A DNA stretch of 5,798 nucleotides from Desulfobacteraceae bacterium UBA2230 (GTDB lineage Bacteria; Desulfobacterota; Desulfobacteria; Desulfobacterales; Desulfosarcinaceae). The position numbers and the translations under genes are program-made. Below the pieces are notes generated by a model. The model was not told the origin of the DNA, searched no databases, and saw only the letters and a list, made by a program, of their open reading frames with translations. Positions 4,935-5,798 of this stretch are shown in pieces. Location: assembly GCA_002348005.1 (NCBI GenBank), contig DDYQ01000050.1, positions 1 to 5,798 of the forward strand, given 5' to 3'. How positions within the stretch are numbered: the stretch's first letter is position 1; the number at the start of each line of letters is the position of its first letter.

Positions 4935-5798
4935 ATGACCGCATACATTATCAGACGTCTGCTGCTGGTTATTCCCACGCTTCTTGGCATTATGACCATA
5001 AACTTCTTCATTATCCAGGCTGCCCCCGGGGGACCGGTCGAACAATTCATCGCCAGGATGGAAGGTGAACAGGTAGGTGCCACCGAGAGATTCGCGGGCG
5101 GAAGTTCGGCGGAAATCATGGTGCGCAAACGCCCGGAGGACAGCACCTATCGCGGCGCCCAGGGCCTAGATCCCGCCCTGATTGAGCGCATCGAAAAGAT
5201 GTACGGGTTCGATAAGCCGATGCACCGGCGTTTTTTCGATATGCTGATCAACTACGCCACCTTTGATTTCGGCTCCAGTTTCTATCAGGATCGCAGCGTC
5301 ATCGCCATTATTTGGTCCAAACTGCCGGTTTCCGTTTCCCTGGGGGTGTGGTCCACATTGATGATTTACCTGATCTCCATTCCCCTGGGCATTAAAAAGG
5401 CGGTGCGCCACGGATCGCGTTTTGACATCTGGAGTTCAACGGCGGTGATCGTCGGCAACGCCGTACCCGTATTTCTGTTCGCCATTCTGCTGGTGGTGCT
5501 GTTCGCGGGCGGCTCCTACTTCGATTGGTTTCCCCTGCGAGGATTGACTTCCGAAAACTGGGAAGAACTTTCCTGGCCGCTGAAGATCGCCGATTACTTC
5601 TGGCACCTGGCCCTGCCGGTGATTTCAATTACCATCGGCGGCTTTGCGACTTTGACGATGCTGACCAAGAACTCGTTTCTGGATGAGATCGGTAAGCAGT
5701 ATGTGGTGACTGCACGGGCCAAGGGAATTTCCGAACGCAAGGTCTTATACGGGCATGTCTTTCGCAATGCCATGCTGATCATCATCGCCGGCTTCCCC
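4935..5798 (+). CDS. yejB: YejB-type ABC transporter permease, 3'-truncated by the window
   Basis: The frame stays open from the ATG at 4935 to the window edge, giving 288 residues; E. coli YejB has about 364, so roughly 75 are missing. It is an inner-membrane permease of the DppB/OppB type. The start [25 protein letters not shown] with [10 protein letters not shown] is diagnostic of YejB, as is the long periplasmic stretch (about 31-125) with YRGAQGLDP (72-80) and YGFDKP (90-95). Membrane segments are visible at about 9-28, 131-152, 167-191 and 223-244, with a fifth starting near 280. [38 protein letters not shown] (243-280, split by the EAA loop [12 protein letters not shown] at 259-270) is the cytoplasmic segment that contacts the ATPase, here presumably YejF. 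It is co-transcribed with yejA; yejE and yejF probably follow. Confidence 0.93.
   Translation, partial: MTAYIIRRLLLVIPTLLGIMTINFFIIQAAPGGPVEQFIARMEGEQVGATERFAGGSSAEIMVRKRPEDSTYRGAQGLDPALIERIEKMYGFDKPMHRRFFDMLINYATFDFGSSFYQDRSVIAIIWSKLPVSVSLGVWSTLMIYLISIPLGIKKAVRHGSRFDIWSSTAVIVGNAVPVFLFAILLVVLFAGGSYFDWFPLRGLTSENWEELSWPLKIADYFWHLALPVISITIGGFATLTMLTKNSFLDEIGKQYVVTARAKGISERKVLYGHVFRNAMLIIIAGFP

Noticed and set aside
4428..5045. 205-codon minus-strand open frame across the yejA-yejB junction
   Set aside because: Antisense to two clear conserved genes and with no recognisable content.

Overview
The window is a chromosomal stretch from a Gram-negative, proteobacteria-like organism. The L13 and S9 proteins carry features I associate from memory with Desulfobacterota ('deltaproteobacteria'), such as the L13 start MKKYTY and the S9 tail [18 protein letters not shown] gammaproteobacterium cannot be excluded, and no taxonomic search was possible. 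Codon use and GC content look even across the window. I see no insertion sequence, phage gene, CRISPR array, tRNA or rRNA.

Layout, left to right. (1) At 2-469 is the 3' part of a TIM-barrel sugar phosphate isomerase/epimerase-like (AP endonuclease family 2) gene, cut by the window edge. (2) At 541-975 and 1007-1402 are rplM (L13) and rpsI (S9), the usual ribosomal protein pair, read as one short operon. It probably has its own promoter at about 477-505 and ends at a clear intrinsic terminator at 1424-1455. (3) At 1456-1595 is a convergent intergenic zone with two more inverted repeats. (4) At 1596-2804, on the minus strand, is an M24-family (Xaa-Pro peptidase/prolidase-like) metallopeptidase with all five metal ligands. 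It is driven by a good sigma70-type promoter with a perfect TTGACA. (5) At 2805-3077 is a 273-bp divergent regulatory region with two candidate operator dyads. (6) At 3078-4925 is a YejA-type periplasmic peptide-binding protein, followed 9 nt later by a YejB-type ABC permease from 4935, cut off at the right edge. yejE and yejF are expected beyond it.

How the genes may work together: the right half looks like a peptide-use module. A Yej-type importer (in E. coli, YejABEF imports peptides including microcin C) is divergent from a cytoplasmic peptidase that could trim imported peptides, with shared regulatory DNA between them. The link is inferred from arrangement only. I do not see a clearly undescribed system. 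The most useful leads are the dyads in the divergent region and an Asp in place of the usual second active-site His of the M24 enzyme.
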